Source: Bacteroidales bacterium
Lineage (GTDB): Bacteria; Bacteroidota; Bacteroidia; Bacteroidales; UBA932
Reading direction: 5' to 3'
Length of the DNA stretch: 64,000 nt
Assembly: GCA_022653675.1 (NCBI GenBank)
Contig: JALCST010000002.1
Location: 1-64,000 of the forward strand
Shown: positions 8,525 through 18,408 of the stretch, in pieces
How positions within the stretch are numbered: the first letter of the stretch is position 1
Layout: each line of letters opens with the position of its first letter
Program-made: the position numbers and the translations under genes
The notes under the pieces: generated by a model
What the model was told of the DNA's origin: nothing
Seen by the model: only the letters and a program-made list of their open reading frames with translations
Databases searched by the model: none

Positions 8525-10177
8525 TTATGGCTTCGGGATAGCCATGATACGACTGTCGAAACTATCTTTCGGCACAAGGGACCTGGACTTCACTTTGGTC
8601 TTGTAAACATATATCGTATTTACGGAGATATTCAGATATTCGGCGACTTGGGCGGGATTGTCAATTCCAAGCCTCATTAGAGCGAAGATCCTCACTTCCA
8701 TAGGCAAAGCTCCGTTGGCATCCAGTTGGATCCATGCATCCTCAGGGAATAAGGCATTGAAGTCTTCGATGAAATTCGGAAAGAGTTTCATGAAAGCCAT
8801 ATCGAACGAAGCATAGATACGTTCCCTTTCCTTCTTGATACCCAGATGATACAGCAGGGTTTTCGCATCATCATATTGCCGGGCGGTTATATTCCGGATC
8901 GCTAGTTGCAATTGTTCTTCCACTTCATTGACGAAAGAGGAATTGCCGTACAAGGACTGTATTATGTACTGGTCCTTGATCTCGTTCGTCTCCTTGAGCT
9001 TGCCGTTCAACTTAGACAGTGTAGCATTCGCACGGTTGAGAACCTCCGTACCTGCGACCAACTTGGAATGGGTTTCGGCAAGCACTTTGTTGCGCTTCCT
9101 GAGTTTGGCGAAAAGACTGAATGTCAGTATCAACAAGGCGAGAATTGTGACACCTATCACGAGAAATAACACTCGTTGGCTATTTATCCATTTGTATCTG
9201 CTGTTTTCTATCAACGGAAGTATCGAATTTATTTCCACCCTCCTCAATTGGGAATCATAGAAATCGGCATCGTACAGCGCTTGCTGTATATATATATGTG
9301 CCAACGCGATATCATGGCGATCATACATATACTCGGCCAGGACCTTAGCGGATGTCGTCTCGTGCGTACACGACCTGATGTCGTTTATCGCCGACAGGGC
9401 TCTGTAATACACGGCATTATCCGTTCTATCCAACGAATTGAACGCTGCTGCAAGAATCGAATACTGGACGGCTTTTTCGTGTTCGTCCAGGTTGAATCCC
9501 GATATGAGCCTTTTCCTTCCTTCTATGGCAAGGCTGTCGGAATAGTTTCGTATAAGACCTATCTCCAACGCGATATAACTTCGCAAATAAGAACCGGGCG
9601 ACGTGTGGGCAAAAGCCAGATCATAATATTCCATCTTCTTTTTATCGTATATTGAAGATAGGTCGGAGCTTACATTTACATACGAACTCAGGTTCTGGTA
9701 TGTCTCAGCACAAAGGAGGTAAAATTCGGCCAATTCGCCATCGCTCACGCCATCGGTTCGAAAGCTCCTGATCGTTTCCATGGCTTCGTTGAAAAACCCC
9801 ACCGATTTGAAGCAAAAAAGAAGTGCTATCTTAGCCTTTGCTACTTCGGCTTTTTCGCCCGATTTACTTGAAAGTCCATCGAGTTTCCTTGCATAATGGT
9901 ATGCGGAATCGTACTGGTAACATTTGTATTCGTTGAAAAGCTGGCTGCATATGTTAAACTCGTCAGACTCGGTTTTTGCATCGGCAAGTTCGTTTCGAAG
10001 GTTGGATATCCGCCATTGTTTTTCCTTCTGGTACTTGTCCCTTTCCTCTATGGTCCTGTTCAATTCCTTAAGTATGCCCTTGACCTCGCTTTGGGTTACG
10101 GCATGCGCATTGAAAAACGCCCCGGCCAAAAGCAGGAACAGAAATAATTTCGGATACGTGATACGCATATGTCGCAT
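8525..10177 (-). CDS. SusR-like membrane-anchored transcriptional regulator (DUF6377 type)
   Basis: 550 residues: signal/anchor segment, TPR-like helical repeats (about 30-320), a transmembrane helix (VLFLVIGVTILALLILTFSLF, about 335-355), a coiled coil (NKVLAETHSKL...LNGKLKETNEIKD) and a C-terminal LuxR-like helix-turn-helix (DNPAQVAEYLNISVNTIYVYK). This layout is that of membrane-bound SusR-type activators that sense an oligosaccharide in the periplasm and switch on the adjacent locus. It stands immediately upstream of the SusC-like gene on the same strand, with 161 bp between. The likely targets are the 1-8.4 kb genes. Start could be ATG 10177 or 10168. The inducer is unknown. Confidence 0.8.
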   Translation of the reverse strand: MRHMRITYPKLFLFLLLAGAFFNAHAVTQSEVKGILKELNRTIEERDKYQKEKQWRISNLRNELADAKTESDEFNICSQLFNEYKCYQYDSAYHYARKLDGLSSKSGEKAEVAKAKIALLFCFKSVGFFNEAMETIRSFRTDGVSDGELAEFYLLCAETYQNLSSYVNVSSDLSSIYDKKKMEYYDLAFAHTSPGSYLRSYIALEIGLIRNYSDSLAIEGRKRLISGFNLDEHEKAVQYSILAAAFNSLDRTDNAVYYRALSAINDIRSCTHETTSAKVLAEYMYDRHDIALAHIYIQQALYDADFYDSQLRRVEINSILPLIENSRYKWINSQRVLFLVIGVTILALLILTFSLFAKLRKRNKVLAETHSKLVAGTEVLNRANATLSKLNGKLKETNEIKDQYIIQSLYGNSSFVNEVEEQLQLAIRNITARQYDDAKTLLYHLGIKKERERIYASFDMAFMKLFPNFIEDFNALFPEDAWIQLDANGALPMEVRIFALMRLGIDNPAQVAEYLNISVNTIYVYKTKVKSRSLVPKDSFDSRIMAIPKP

Positions 10178-10238
10178 GAGCAGTGCAAATGTGATTCAAA
10201 TATAGGCAAAATATCCCTAACGCTTTACTTTGGAGAAT

Positions 10239-10256
10239 TGCTGATTATAATCAGCA
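10239..10256. promoter_or_regulatory. 18-bp perfect palindrome upstream of the regulator
   Basis: TGCTGATTATAATCAGCA is a perfect inverted repeat, 62 bp before the regulator start codon and between it and the esterase terminator. Size and symmetry suit a dimeric DNA-binding protein, perhaps the regulator itself. There is no T-run after it, so an intrinsic terminator is less likely. Confidence 0.4.
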
Positions 10257-10302
10257 GTTAATTTATATTTATGCAGAATAAAATCAGCATTATTCTATGC
10301 TC

Positions 10303-10337
10303 AAAAAGGGCCCCGGGGTTCGCACAGGAACTCCGGG
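10303..10337 (-). terminator. intrinsic terminator after the esterase gene
   Basis: On the minus strand CCCGGAGTT (10329-10337) pairs with AACCCCGGG (10312-10320) with one mismatch, and the stem is followed within a few bases by TTTTT (10303-10307). It lies 28 bp past the esterase stop codon and separates the maturase-esterase unit from the regulator. Confidence 0.7.
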
Positions 10338-10364
10338 ATCCGTCCACTTGATTGAAAACATCTG

Positions 10365-12838
<2,474 letters not shown>

Positions 12839-12856
12839 CTCCCTTGACCCACATAT

Positions 12857-13546
12857 TCATTCCAGATAATACTTGCTTTTCACTTCGAATCCGTCATCGA
12901 ATTCGTAAACCAACGGAACCCCTGTCGGTATTTCGACTCCTACTATGTCTTCGTCGGAAATATGCTCGAAATATTTTATCAGGGAACGGAGCGAATTGCC
13001 ATGAGCGGTTATCAGTACACGCTTGCCTGACATGACAAGGGGCTTGATCTCTTTCTCGAAATAAGGTACCGAACGCTTGATGGTATCGGACAGGCTTTCG
13101 CACATAGGGATCTCTTCCGAAGGAATACCGCGATATTGCGGTTGGCGGCGTGCATTGTACGGGCTGTCCTCGCTGAGCTCCGGCGGCCGTACCGAAAAGC
13201 TGCGCCTCCATATATGGACCTGCTCTTCACCGTATCTGGCCGCGGTCTTCGCCTTGTTCAATCCTTGCAAAGCTCCGTAATGCCGTTCGTTAAGCTTATA
13301 ACTCTTATATACCGGCAGCCACTCCCGGTCCATTTCCTCGAGAATTATATGCTGCGTATCGATCGCCCTTTTCAGATATGACGTAAAGCAGACGTCGAAG
13401 TCGAAGCCGCCTTCAAGCAAGGCCTTCCCCGCCGAATGGGCTTCGGAAATGCCTCTGCCGGATAATTCCACATCCACCCAACCGGTGAAAAGATTTTTGC
13501 GGTTCCATTCGCTTTCCCCGTGACGCACGATTACAAGCTGTTTCAT
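12857..13546 (-). CDS. gpmA: 2,3-bisphosphoglycerate-dependent phosphoglycerate mutase
   Basis: 229 residues, the normal length of the dPGM family. It starts MKQLVIVRHGESEWNRKN with the catalytic RHG histidine at residue 9. LFTGWVDVELSGRG and the second histidine motif AHGNSLRSLIKYFE are also intact. It interconverts 3- and 2-phosphoglycerate in glycolysis and gluconeogenesis. A TATATTTG box sits 22 bp before the start. Its place upstream of the maturase and esterase is probably positional. Confidence 0.95.
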   Translation of the reverse strand: MKQLVIVRHGESEWNRKNLFTGWVDVELSGRGISEAHSAGKALLEGGFDFDVCFTSYLKRAIDTQHIILEEMDREWLPVYKSYKLNERHYGALQGLNKAKTAARYGEEQVHIWRRSFSVRPPELSEDSPYNARRQPQYRGIPSEEIPMCESLSDTIKRSVPYFEKEIKPLVMSGKRVLITAHGNSLRSLIKYFEHISDEDIVGVEIPTGVPLVYEFDDGFEVKSKYYLE

Positions 13547-13567
13547 CTTATTCAGTTATTAGAAGTT

Positions 13568-13575
13568 CAAATATA
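13568..13575 (-). promoter_or_regulatory. candidate -7 box for gpmA
   Basis: TATATTTG on the minus strand matches TAnnTTTG, 21 bp from the gpmA ATG. No good -33 TTTG is seen at 19-21 bp. The transcript may continue through the maturase and esterase genes to the terminator at 10303. Confidence 0.5.
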
Positions 13576-13653
13576 ACTTATGTTTATCTATGATTATTAT
13601 TGAAAGACCAATTTTGTGAAGCCATCGTCAGATGCTCGCATTTTCCCGCATAT

Positions 13654-14562
13654 TCATTTAACTTGTTTCAATTCAAAGGCCCTGTTATGTTTGCATTCGT
13701 ATTCCGGACATTTGTAATCCTGAGGTTCGGTTTCTATGGTCGCGTGCATTATGCCATGGGAAGAAAGTTCCCTGCGGATATCCGTCTTTATGCGTTCGCT
13801 CTCAACCGTATTCCTTACGGAAACGTGAACCGTGAGAGCATTCTCCGAAGTCCCCAATGCCCAAACATGAACGTGATGTATTCCTGTTACCCCATCAATG
13901 CCCAATATTATCTTTTCTATTTCCGCCAAATCGATACCGTCAGGCACTCCGTCGAGGGAGAGCCGGATGCTTTGCCGCAACAGCTCCTTGGTCGACCAGA
14001 AAATAATAACCGAAATGGCCAACCCGATAATAGGATCGATCATCGTCCAACCGGTAAATTTTATCACGATGCCGGATACCACGACTCCGACAGAGACCAG
14101 CGTATCCATTATCATGTGCAGGAAAGTTCCGCGGACATTCAGATCCTTTTTTCTGTCCTTCATGAAGAGCATGGCCGTAATAAAATTGACCACTATGCCG
14201 GCCGTCGCAACCCATATTATTGCATTTTCATCTACCTTCTGGGGGTTGGACAATTTGCGTATGCTCTCGACGAAGATGCCACCTACCGCGACCAGAAGGA
14301 TGAATGCATTGACCAACGAGGCCAAAACCGTACTTTTGCCATAACCATAAGTATAACGGCTGTTGGCCGAAACACGTGTCAAGCGGTATGCGAACCATGC
14401 CAACAACAACGATATTGTATCACACAGATTGTGTCCGGCATCCGACAGCAACCCCATCGAGTTGGACATGAAGCCGGCAGTACTCTCAATTATTACGAAC
14501 AGCAAATTGAGAATCATCCCGATTACAAATGCCTTTCCCAGATGATTATATTTATTATTCAT
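13654..14562 (-). CDS. cation diffusion facilitator (CDF) metal efflux transporter
   Basis: 302 residues with six predicted membrane helices and a cytoplasmic C-terminal domain. Metal-site signatures are SDAGHNLCDT in helix II (HxxxD) and LHMIMDTLVS in helix V (HxxxD), the arrangement of zinc-type CDF proteins such as ZitB/CzcD. The C-terminal part (GITGIHHVHVWALG) is the ferredoxin-like dimer domain and the protein ends in a short Cys/Lys-rich tail (YKCPEYECKHN). It would export Zn2+ or a similar divalent ion in exchange for protons. A possible structured leader with terminator lies upstream (14677-14773). Metal choice is not provable from sequence alone. Confidence 0.9.
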   Translation of the reverse strand: MNNKYNHLGKAFVIGMILNLLFVIIESTAGFMSNSMGLLSDAGHNLCDTISLLLAWFAYRLTRVSANSRYTYGYGKSTVLASLVNAFILLVAVGGIFVESIRKLSNPQKVDENAIIWVATAGIVVNFITAMLFMKDRKKDLNVRGTFLHMIMDTLVSVGVVVSGIVIKFTGWTMIDPIIGLAISVIIFWSTKELLRQSIRLSLDGVPDGIDLAEIEKIILGIDGVTGIHHVHVWALGTSENALTVHVSVRNTVESERIKTDIRRELSSHGIMHATIETEPQDYKCPEYECKHNRAFELKQVK

Positions 14563-14676
14563 TTACCTTCATTTTTGCGATTGCAAAATAATGGATTGTC
14601 CTTCACTACGACAATCCTTATTCATAGCTAATTGTCATCATAAAAATAATAAGAAGTAGGTATGCCTCCGATTTCG

Positions 14677-14773
14677 AAAAAATAAGAAGAGCCCCTCGGA
14701 CTTACTGCAAAGGACTCTTCTGCTGAATAAGATTATAACCTGGGTCAAAGGTCGGCATTCTCATACCCCGGTT
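14677..14773 (-). ncRNA. candidate structured leader or small RNA with intrinsic terminator
   Basis: On the minus strand an 8-of-9 bp stem (AACCGGGGT, 14765-14773, with ACCCAGGTT, 14737-14745) is followed by a 10-bp stem (AGAAGAGTCC, 14712-14721, with GGGCTCTTCT, 14685-14694). After TA comes a run of six T (14677-14682). The second stem has its T-run only on this strand, and its one G-T pair would be a C-A mismatch on the other strand, so the RNA is read leftward. It ends 115 bp before the CDF transporter start, which suggests a metal-responsive attenuator or a free small RNA. I do not recognise a known riboswitch class. Confidence 0.45.
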
Positions 14774-14847
14774 CAATAGCTAACAGTTGGTATTTATCGA
14801 ATCGTTTTAACTACAATAGGTTAGATTATCCATGTGTTTTTTATTAC

Positions 14848-14855
14848 TAACTTTG
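14848..14855 (+). promoter_or_regulatory. -7 box for the hemerythrin-LuxR pair
   Basis: TAACTTTG fits TAnnTTTG, 26 bp before the ATG at 14882. It also decides the start: an earlier in-frame ATG at 14834 lies upstream of this box and would not be transcribed from it. Confidence 0.6.
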
Positions 14856-14881
14856 CAGTTGTTAAACAAGTACTCGCGATA

Positions 14882-15574
14882 ATGAAAAATACATTGTACT
14901 CGGAAGGCATGAAAATGGCCGATCTGATTTCGTCCGACCCCTCCCTTCTCATAGTAATCGCCCGCCTTGACATAAAGCTGGGATTCGGCGATGCAAGCGT
15001 TGCAGATATCTGCAAAAGATATCGTCTTTCCAAGAACCTGTTCCTGATGATCTGCGACATCTACTCTTTCGACGGTTTCAAGCCATCCACAGACAATCTG
15101 ACTCTAGACGATATCCCGCATATCATATCGTATCTGAAAACGTCGCATAAATATTACACTTCCTATTTTTTCCCGCGGCTTCGCGACGACATACATCTGA
15201 TGATAAAGGCCTGCAATGAATCCGACCGCAAAATCATGAACAAATTCTATGACGATTACGACGCCGAGGTGCGAAAGCACTTCGATTACGAGGAAAAAAC
15301 CGTATTTCCCTACATAGAAACGTTGCTTGCGAACGGGAATACCGGCAAAAACTACAACATAGGAAAATTCGAGAAGAATCACAGTAACATCGAGGAGAAA
15401 CTCAACGACCTGAAGAGCATAGTGACTAAATATCTGCCTGAGACTTGTTCTTCTCCTGCACGCTACGATGTACTCTGCGATATTTTCCATATCGAGCTTG
15501 ACCTGAGCAAACATACTCTTATCGAAAACGAACTTCTCGTACCTCTCGTAAAAAGGCAGGAACGCAATGAATAA
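14882..15574 (+). CDS. hemerythrin-domain protein (ScdA/RIC-like)
   Basis: 230 residues from ATG 14882. The N-terminal part (LDIKLGFGDASVADICKRY) resembles the ScdA/RIC N-terminal domain. A four-helix hemerythrin domain follows, with histidines and glutamates spaced for a di-iron centre: SHKYYTSYFFPRL, RKHFDYEEKTVFPYIE, EKNHSNIEEK and FHIELDLSKHTLIENE. Members repair iron-sulfur or di-iron centres after nitrosative or oxidative stress, or sense oxygen/NO. It overlaps the LuxR-type regulator by 8 bp, so the two are co-expressed and probably act together in a redox or NO response. That shared role is inferred from gene order. Confidence 0.85.
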   Translation: MKNTLYSEGMKMADLISSDPSLLIVIARLDIKLGFGDASVADICKRYRLSKNLFLMICDIYSFDGFKPSTDNLTLDDIPHIISYLKTSHKYYTSYFFPRLRDDIHLMIKACNESDRKIMNKFYDDYDAEVRKHFDYEEKTVFPYIETLLANGNTGKNYNIGKFEKNHSNIEEKLNDLKSIVTKYLPETCSSPARYDVLCDIFHIELDLSKHTLIENELLVPLVKRQERNE

Positions 15575-16187
15575 TCAACTCAGACACAGGATACTGCTGA
15601 TCGAACCATCGCAAATAATCGCCACCGGGCTGGCAAACATGATCGGCAGGCACCGCATATTCGAGACCCCGACCATTTTGTCGGATGTTGATAAATATTA
15701 CACCATAAACAGGGACACCTACGATGTGATGATCGTCAACCCTTCGGTTTTTAATTTCCGCCAGCGTTTCGATATCAGGCATATGCTGTCGATAGACAAC
15801 AATACCGCACTGCTGATAATCTCTTATGGGATAAACGACGAGAACATGCTCTACCAATATGACGGATGCATAAGCATATACGATTCCGCCGAAATGATCG
15901 AAAAAAAACTGCTGACTGCGGTGGATTCCTTAAACGGAACACCGAAATCGGAAAGCGACGAATTGTCGGGACGCGAGCGGGAAATACTGGCTGCAGTAGC
16001 AAAGGGAAAGACTAACAAGGAAATAGCTGGCATATTCAATCTTTCGGTATATACTGTGGTCACTCATCGCAAAAACATTTCGCGTAAATTGGGAATCAAC
16101 AGCATCGCAGGGTTGACCGTATATGCCATGATAAATAAACTGATCGATGTCAAAGATTACTCAAGAAATACTGCCGAAAACGATTGA
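15567..16187 (+). CDS. LuxR-family regulator with degenerate receiver domain
   Basis: 206 residues. Residues 1-120 are shaped like a response-regulator receiver (RILLIEPSQIIATGL), but the strand that should carry the phosphorylated Asp reads VMIVNPS, with Asn in its place. The C-terminal half is a clear LuxR/FixJ helix-turn-helix (LSGREREILAAVAKGKTNKE, then IFNLSVYTVVTHRKNISRKL). No histidine kinase is next to it; the partner is the overlapping hemerythrin protein. It is therefore probably controlled by something other than phosphorylation, such as contact with that protein. DNA-binding assignment is confident. Confidence 0.87.
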   Translation: MNNQLRHRILLIEPSQIIATGLANMIGRHRIFETPTILSDVDKYYTINRDTYDVMIVNPSVFNFRQRFDIRHMLSIDNNTALLIISYGINDENMLYQYDGCISIYDSAEMIEKKLLTAVDSLNGTPKSESDELSGREREILAAVAKGKTNKEIAGIFNLSVYTVVTHRKNISRKLGINSIAGLTVYAMINKLIDVKDYSRNTAEND

Positions 16188-16234
16188 AAATCTTATACGT
16201 CAAAAAAATAATTAGGATAATCTGTTTATTTGAC

Positions 16235-16242
16235 TACATTTG
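16235..16242 (+). promoter_or_regulatory. -7 box for the RRM protein gene
   Basis: TACATTTG matches TAnnTTTG and sits 167 bp before the start codon, which implies a long untranslated leader of about 160 nt. Confidence 0.55.
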
Positions 16243-16287
16243 CGGCTGTAAACGTCATTATTGAGGATGATGTTAAAAGGTCGCGGA

Positions 16288-16383
16288 TATGCGTTTAGGT
16301 GCATGGGTACGTGACGCATAGAAGATATGATTTCGTAAATCTATAAAGAAAAGAACAATTCAATGCCCGAATCAGGGTCATTG
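16288..16383 (+). promoter_or_regulatory. structured 5' leader of the RRM protein mRNA
   Basis: Two hairpins can be drawn in the leader: TATGCGT (16288-16294) with ACGCATA (16314-16320), and CAATGCCC (16361-16368) with GGGTCATTG (16375-16383). Long leaders are common on cold-shock-type and autoregulated RNA-binding protein mRNAs. No known family motif is recognised. Confidence 0.4.
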
Positions 16384-16409
16384 GATAATAATAATTAAAT
16401 CAAAACAAA

Positions 16410-16718
16410 ATGAACATTTATGTTTCTCATTTGAGCTGGGGTACCAAGAATGACAGTTTGAAAGCTTTATTCGAACAGTATGGGGAAGTCAGCTCCGCAT
16501 CAGTAATCACAGACCGCGAAACCGGACGTTCGCGCGGCTTCGGCTTCGTTGAAATGCCGAACGACGAGGAAGGACAGAAAGCGATCGATGCCCTTGACAA
16601 TACCGACTTCGAAGGCAAGACCATCACCGTCAATGTAGCACGCCCACGCGAAGACCGTTCAGGCGGCTATGGTCGCGGACGGGGCAACGGCTACGGCCGC
16701 GGAAGGGACGACAGATAA
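16410..16718 (+). CDS. RRM-domain RNA-binding protein with Gly/Arg-rich tail
   Basis: 102 residues. A single RNA-recognition motif fills residues 1-80: RNP2 is IYVSHL and RNP1 is RGFGFVEM, both with the aromatic residues that stack on RNA bases. The tail (SGGYGRGRGNGYGRGRDDR) is an RGG-type low-complexity region. Such proteins are widespread in Bacteroidetes and cyanobacteria and act as general RNA chaperones or post-transcriptional regulators. It is a single-gene unit with its own promoter, structured leader and terminator, a layout that would allow autoregulation through the leader. Confidence 0.93.
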   Translation: MNIYVSHLSWGTKNDSLKALFEQYGEVSSASVITDRETGRSRGFGFVEMPNDEEGQKAIDALDNTDFEGKTITVNVARPREDRSGGYGRGRGNGYGRGRDDR

Positions 16719-16741
16719 TAACCGAAAAAAGATAATTATCG

Positions 16742-16792
16742 GGGAAGCCTAACCGAACGGCCGAAACCGCTTTGCCGGCTTCCCTTTTTTTT
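16742..16792 (+). terminator. intrinsic terminator after the RRM gene
   Basis: GGGAAGCC (16742-16749) pairs perfectly with GGCTTCCC (16777-16784) and is followed by eight T. The T-run overlaps the stop codon of the convergent hydrolase gene by two bases. Confidence 0.85.
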
Positions 16793-17594
16793 ATGTAGTT
16801 TTCTCCTGTCGATTTTCCAATTCCGCTCTTAAAACCTCATAAAACTTATCCTTCGCCTCTTTTTCTTTCCATGGAGTATGTCCGCATCTCTCGATGCGGA
16901 TCATTTTGAAGTCGCCAAGTTTATCAGATAACGGACCATCCACCCCTTCAGGTGGATGTGTGTCGTATTTTCCATGTATTGCAACTACGGGACATCTTAT
17001 TTCACCAGAATGCTCCAATAATTTTCCAGTCCTTCTCAATTCCGCAGCTTCTGCCCATACGGAACGGTATATTTGTATGTCCAAATCGACCGTGCCATCA
17101 TTCGAACGAAGGTAATCGTAAGAATCCGCAATGGTCATCAATTCGCCGAATTCTTTCAACGTTGCGTTTCCGGCATCTCCCGAGTCGATCGCTGAAATCA
17201 GCCTTTCAGCTTTTTCCCTTTCTTCCACCGAAAGCCTGTCCAATCTTATCTTCATAAAGTCCTTGTTGTACTTATCCTCAAAAGCTCCGGAACTCACTAG
17301 AATAAGTTTCTTCAACAAACAGGGATACTCGCCTGCAAACAGGAACCCCAGCCAAGCTCCCCATGAATATCCGACCAACGTGACAGGAAGATCCGCACTC
17401 TCCATAAGCTGATCATACAATTCCCTTATTTGTCCCGCCACCGTATTCCCGGTTTGCAGGAATTCCAAAACGCCGAACTCTTTCGACAATTCTTCGGCGA
17501 CAGGCTTCATCTCCCCTGCTGCCCCCGGACCGCCATGCAGAAGCCCGATGTTAAACGGGGCTGAACCGTATTTTCTGATTGTTTCCAATTTCAA
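16791..17594 (-). CDS. alpha/beta-fold hydrolase
   Basis: 267 residues. NIGLLHGGPGAAGEM is the HGGP oxyanion motif seen in proline iminopeptidase-like and related hydrolases; VTLVGYSWGAWLG is the nucleophile elbow with Ser. VVAIHGKYDTHPPEG carries the acid and RCGHTPWKE the catalytic His. No signal peptide, so it acts in the cytoplasm. Substrate unknown; HGGP members cleave N-terminal residues or small esters. It is transcribed toward the RRM gene, and behind its start codon is a repeat-rich gap of about 800 bp. Confidence 0.85.
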   Translation of the reverse strand: MKLETIRKYGSAPFNIGLLHGGPGAAGEMKPVAEELSKEFGVLEFLQTGNTVAGQIRELYDQLMESADLPVTLVGYSWGAWLGFLFAGEYPCLLKKLILVSSGAFEDKYNKDFMKIRLDRLSVEEREKAERLISAIDSGDAGNATLKEFGELMTIADSYDYLRSNDGTVDLDIQIYRSVWAEAAELRRTGKLLEHSGEIRCPVVAIHGKYDTHPPEGVDGPLSDKLGDFKMIRIERCGHTPWKEKEAKDKFYEVLRAELENRQEKTT

Positions 17595-17802
17595 CGATTT
17601 GAAACTTCTTTCTTCGAAAATACATTATTCTTCATTCTTCACAAAATATAAATATCGGCAACATTTATTTCATCCAAGGAAACCGGCAACGCGAAAACAA
17701 ATCATATTCCAAGCTCTTCGACGGCACTTTTCAATTGTAAGTGAAAAATCGCCTCTAATGGGAGAATATACATTAGGGGTAGATCGTCTCCCTATATCGG
17801 GG

Positions 17803-17961
17803 CTTTTTCACCGTAGGTAAATTGGGTACTGCAATTGACAATCAACGAGTTAGCTATGTTTAAGCCCCTGTTCCGATTTTCGATTGGCAGACTCGCTATC
17901 CGGAATCGGGCCCTTAGGTATCTGTAGAGCCTCTTTGCCAGATTTACCTACGATGAAAAAA
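17803..17961. repeat. inverted-repeat element in the 17.6-18.4 kb gap
   Basis: CTTTTTCACCGTAGGTAAAT (17803-17822) is repeated inverted at 17941-17961 with about two differences, enclosing roughly 120 bp. A competing pair, GGGGCTT (17799-17805) with AAGCCCC (17862-17868), lies partly inside it, and GTTCCC...GGGAAC follows the right arm. No convincing reading frame covers it. It could be a decayed insertion, a non-autonomous element or an RNA. Confidence 0.5.
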
Positions 17962-18034
17962 GTTCCCGGGATGGAACTTTCCCGTGGGAACGCCAAAATG
18001 CTTCCGTGGCCGGCATATGGCCGACAGCTCTTCG

Positions 18035-18163
18035 GAGCGCAGCTCTTTTCTCCCCGATACCTGACAATCAAGTATCTACACATGAAACCACACCAATATT
18101 CCAATAAGTGATATTCCTATAGACAACAGCTTATGAATCGATTGAAAGAAAAGAGCTGCGCTC
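18035..18163. repeat. 129-bp REPIN-like palindromic element, copy 2
   Basis: It begins GAGCGCAGCTCTTTTCT and ends with the exact reverse complement, a 17-bp perfect inverted repeat. Length equals that of the other five copies. Compared with copy 1 the arm changes GCAC to GCTC, and the opposite arm changes to match, so pairing is kept. The left interior keeps the TCCCC, AT and ACA-TCAA positions in register. Confidence 0.85.
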
Positions 18164-18408
18164 TCGCGCCCCCAGCATCGCAGCAGCCGCCCACGACAGC
18201 TTCAGACAGCTACATGCGGCTATAAATAGCTCACGACAGTTCCCGGCAGCTCCACGCAGTTTCGAACACTTCCAAGCAAGCATATCCAGACAGCTTCAGA
18301 CAGCTCGAAGCAGCGGCGCAGCTCCCGCACCACCGGTTCACGGCGCATTTCAAACTCGGCTACTCCGTGATCAAGAAAAGCGCAGCTCCCGCAGCCACCA
18401 GTTCACAG
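18164..18408. repeat. CAGCT-rich degenerate repeats
   Basis: GACAGCTTCAGACAGCT occurs at 18195-18211 and 18289-18305. A second imperfect repeat of about 28 bp beginning GCGCAGCTCCCGCA is at 18316 and 18380. CAGCT-like words recur every 10-25 bp throughout. The last copy runs into the 3' end of the acetyltransferase gene (stop at 18403). No gene is seen. Confidence 0.55.

Noticed and set aside
14700-14780. Possible tRNA in the gap before the hemerythrin gene
   Set aside because: The GGTTCAA-like word suggested a T-loop, but no acceptor or anticodon stem can be folded; the stems fit a terminator-type leader better.
17850-18104. 84-codon minus-strand frame over REPIN copy 2
   Set aside because: It runs through the palindromic arm and an inverted repeat, has no homologous motif and no promoter.
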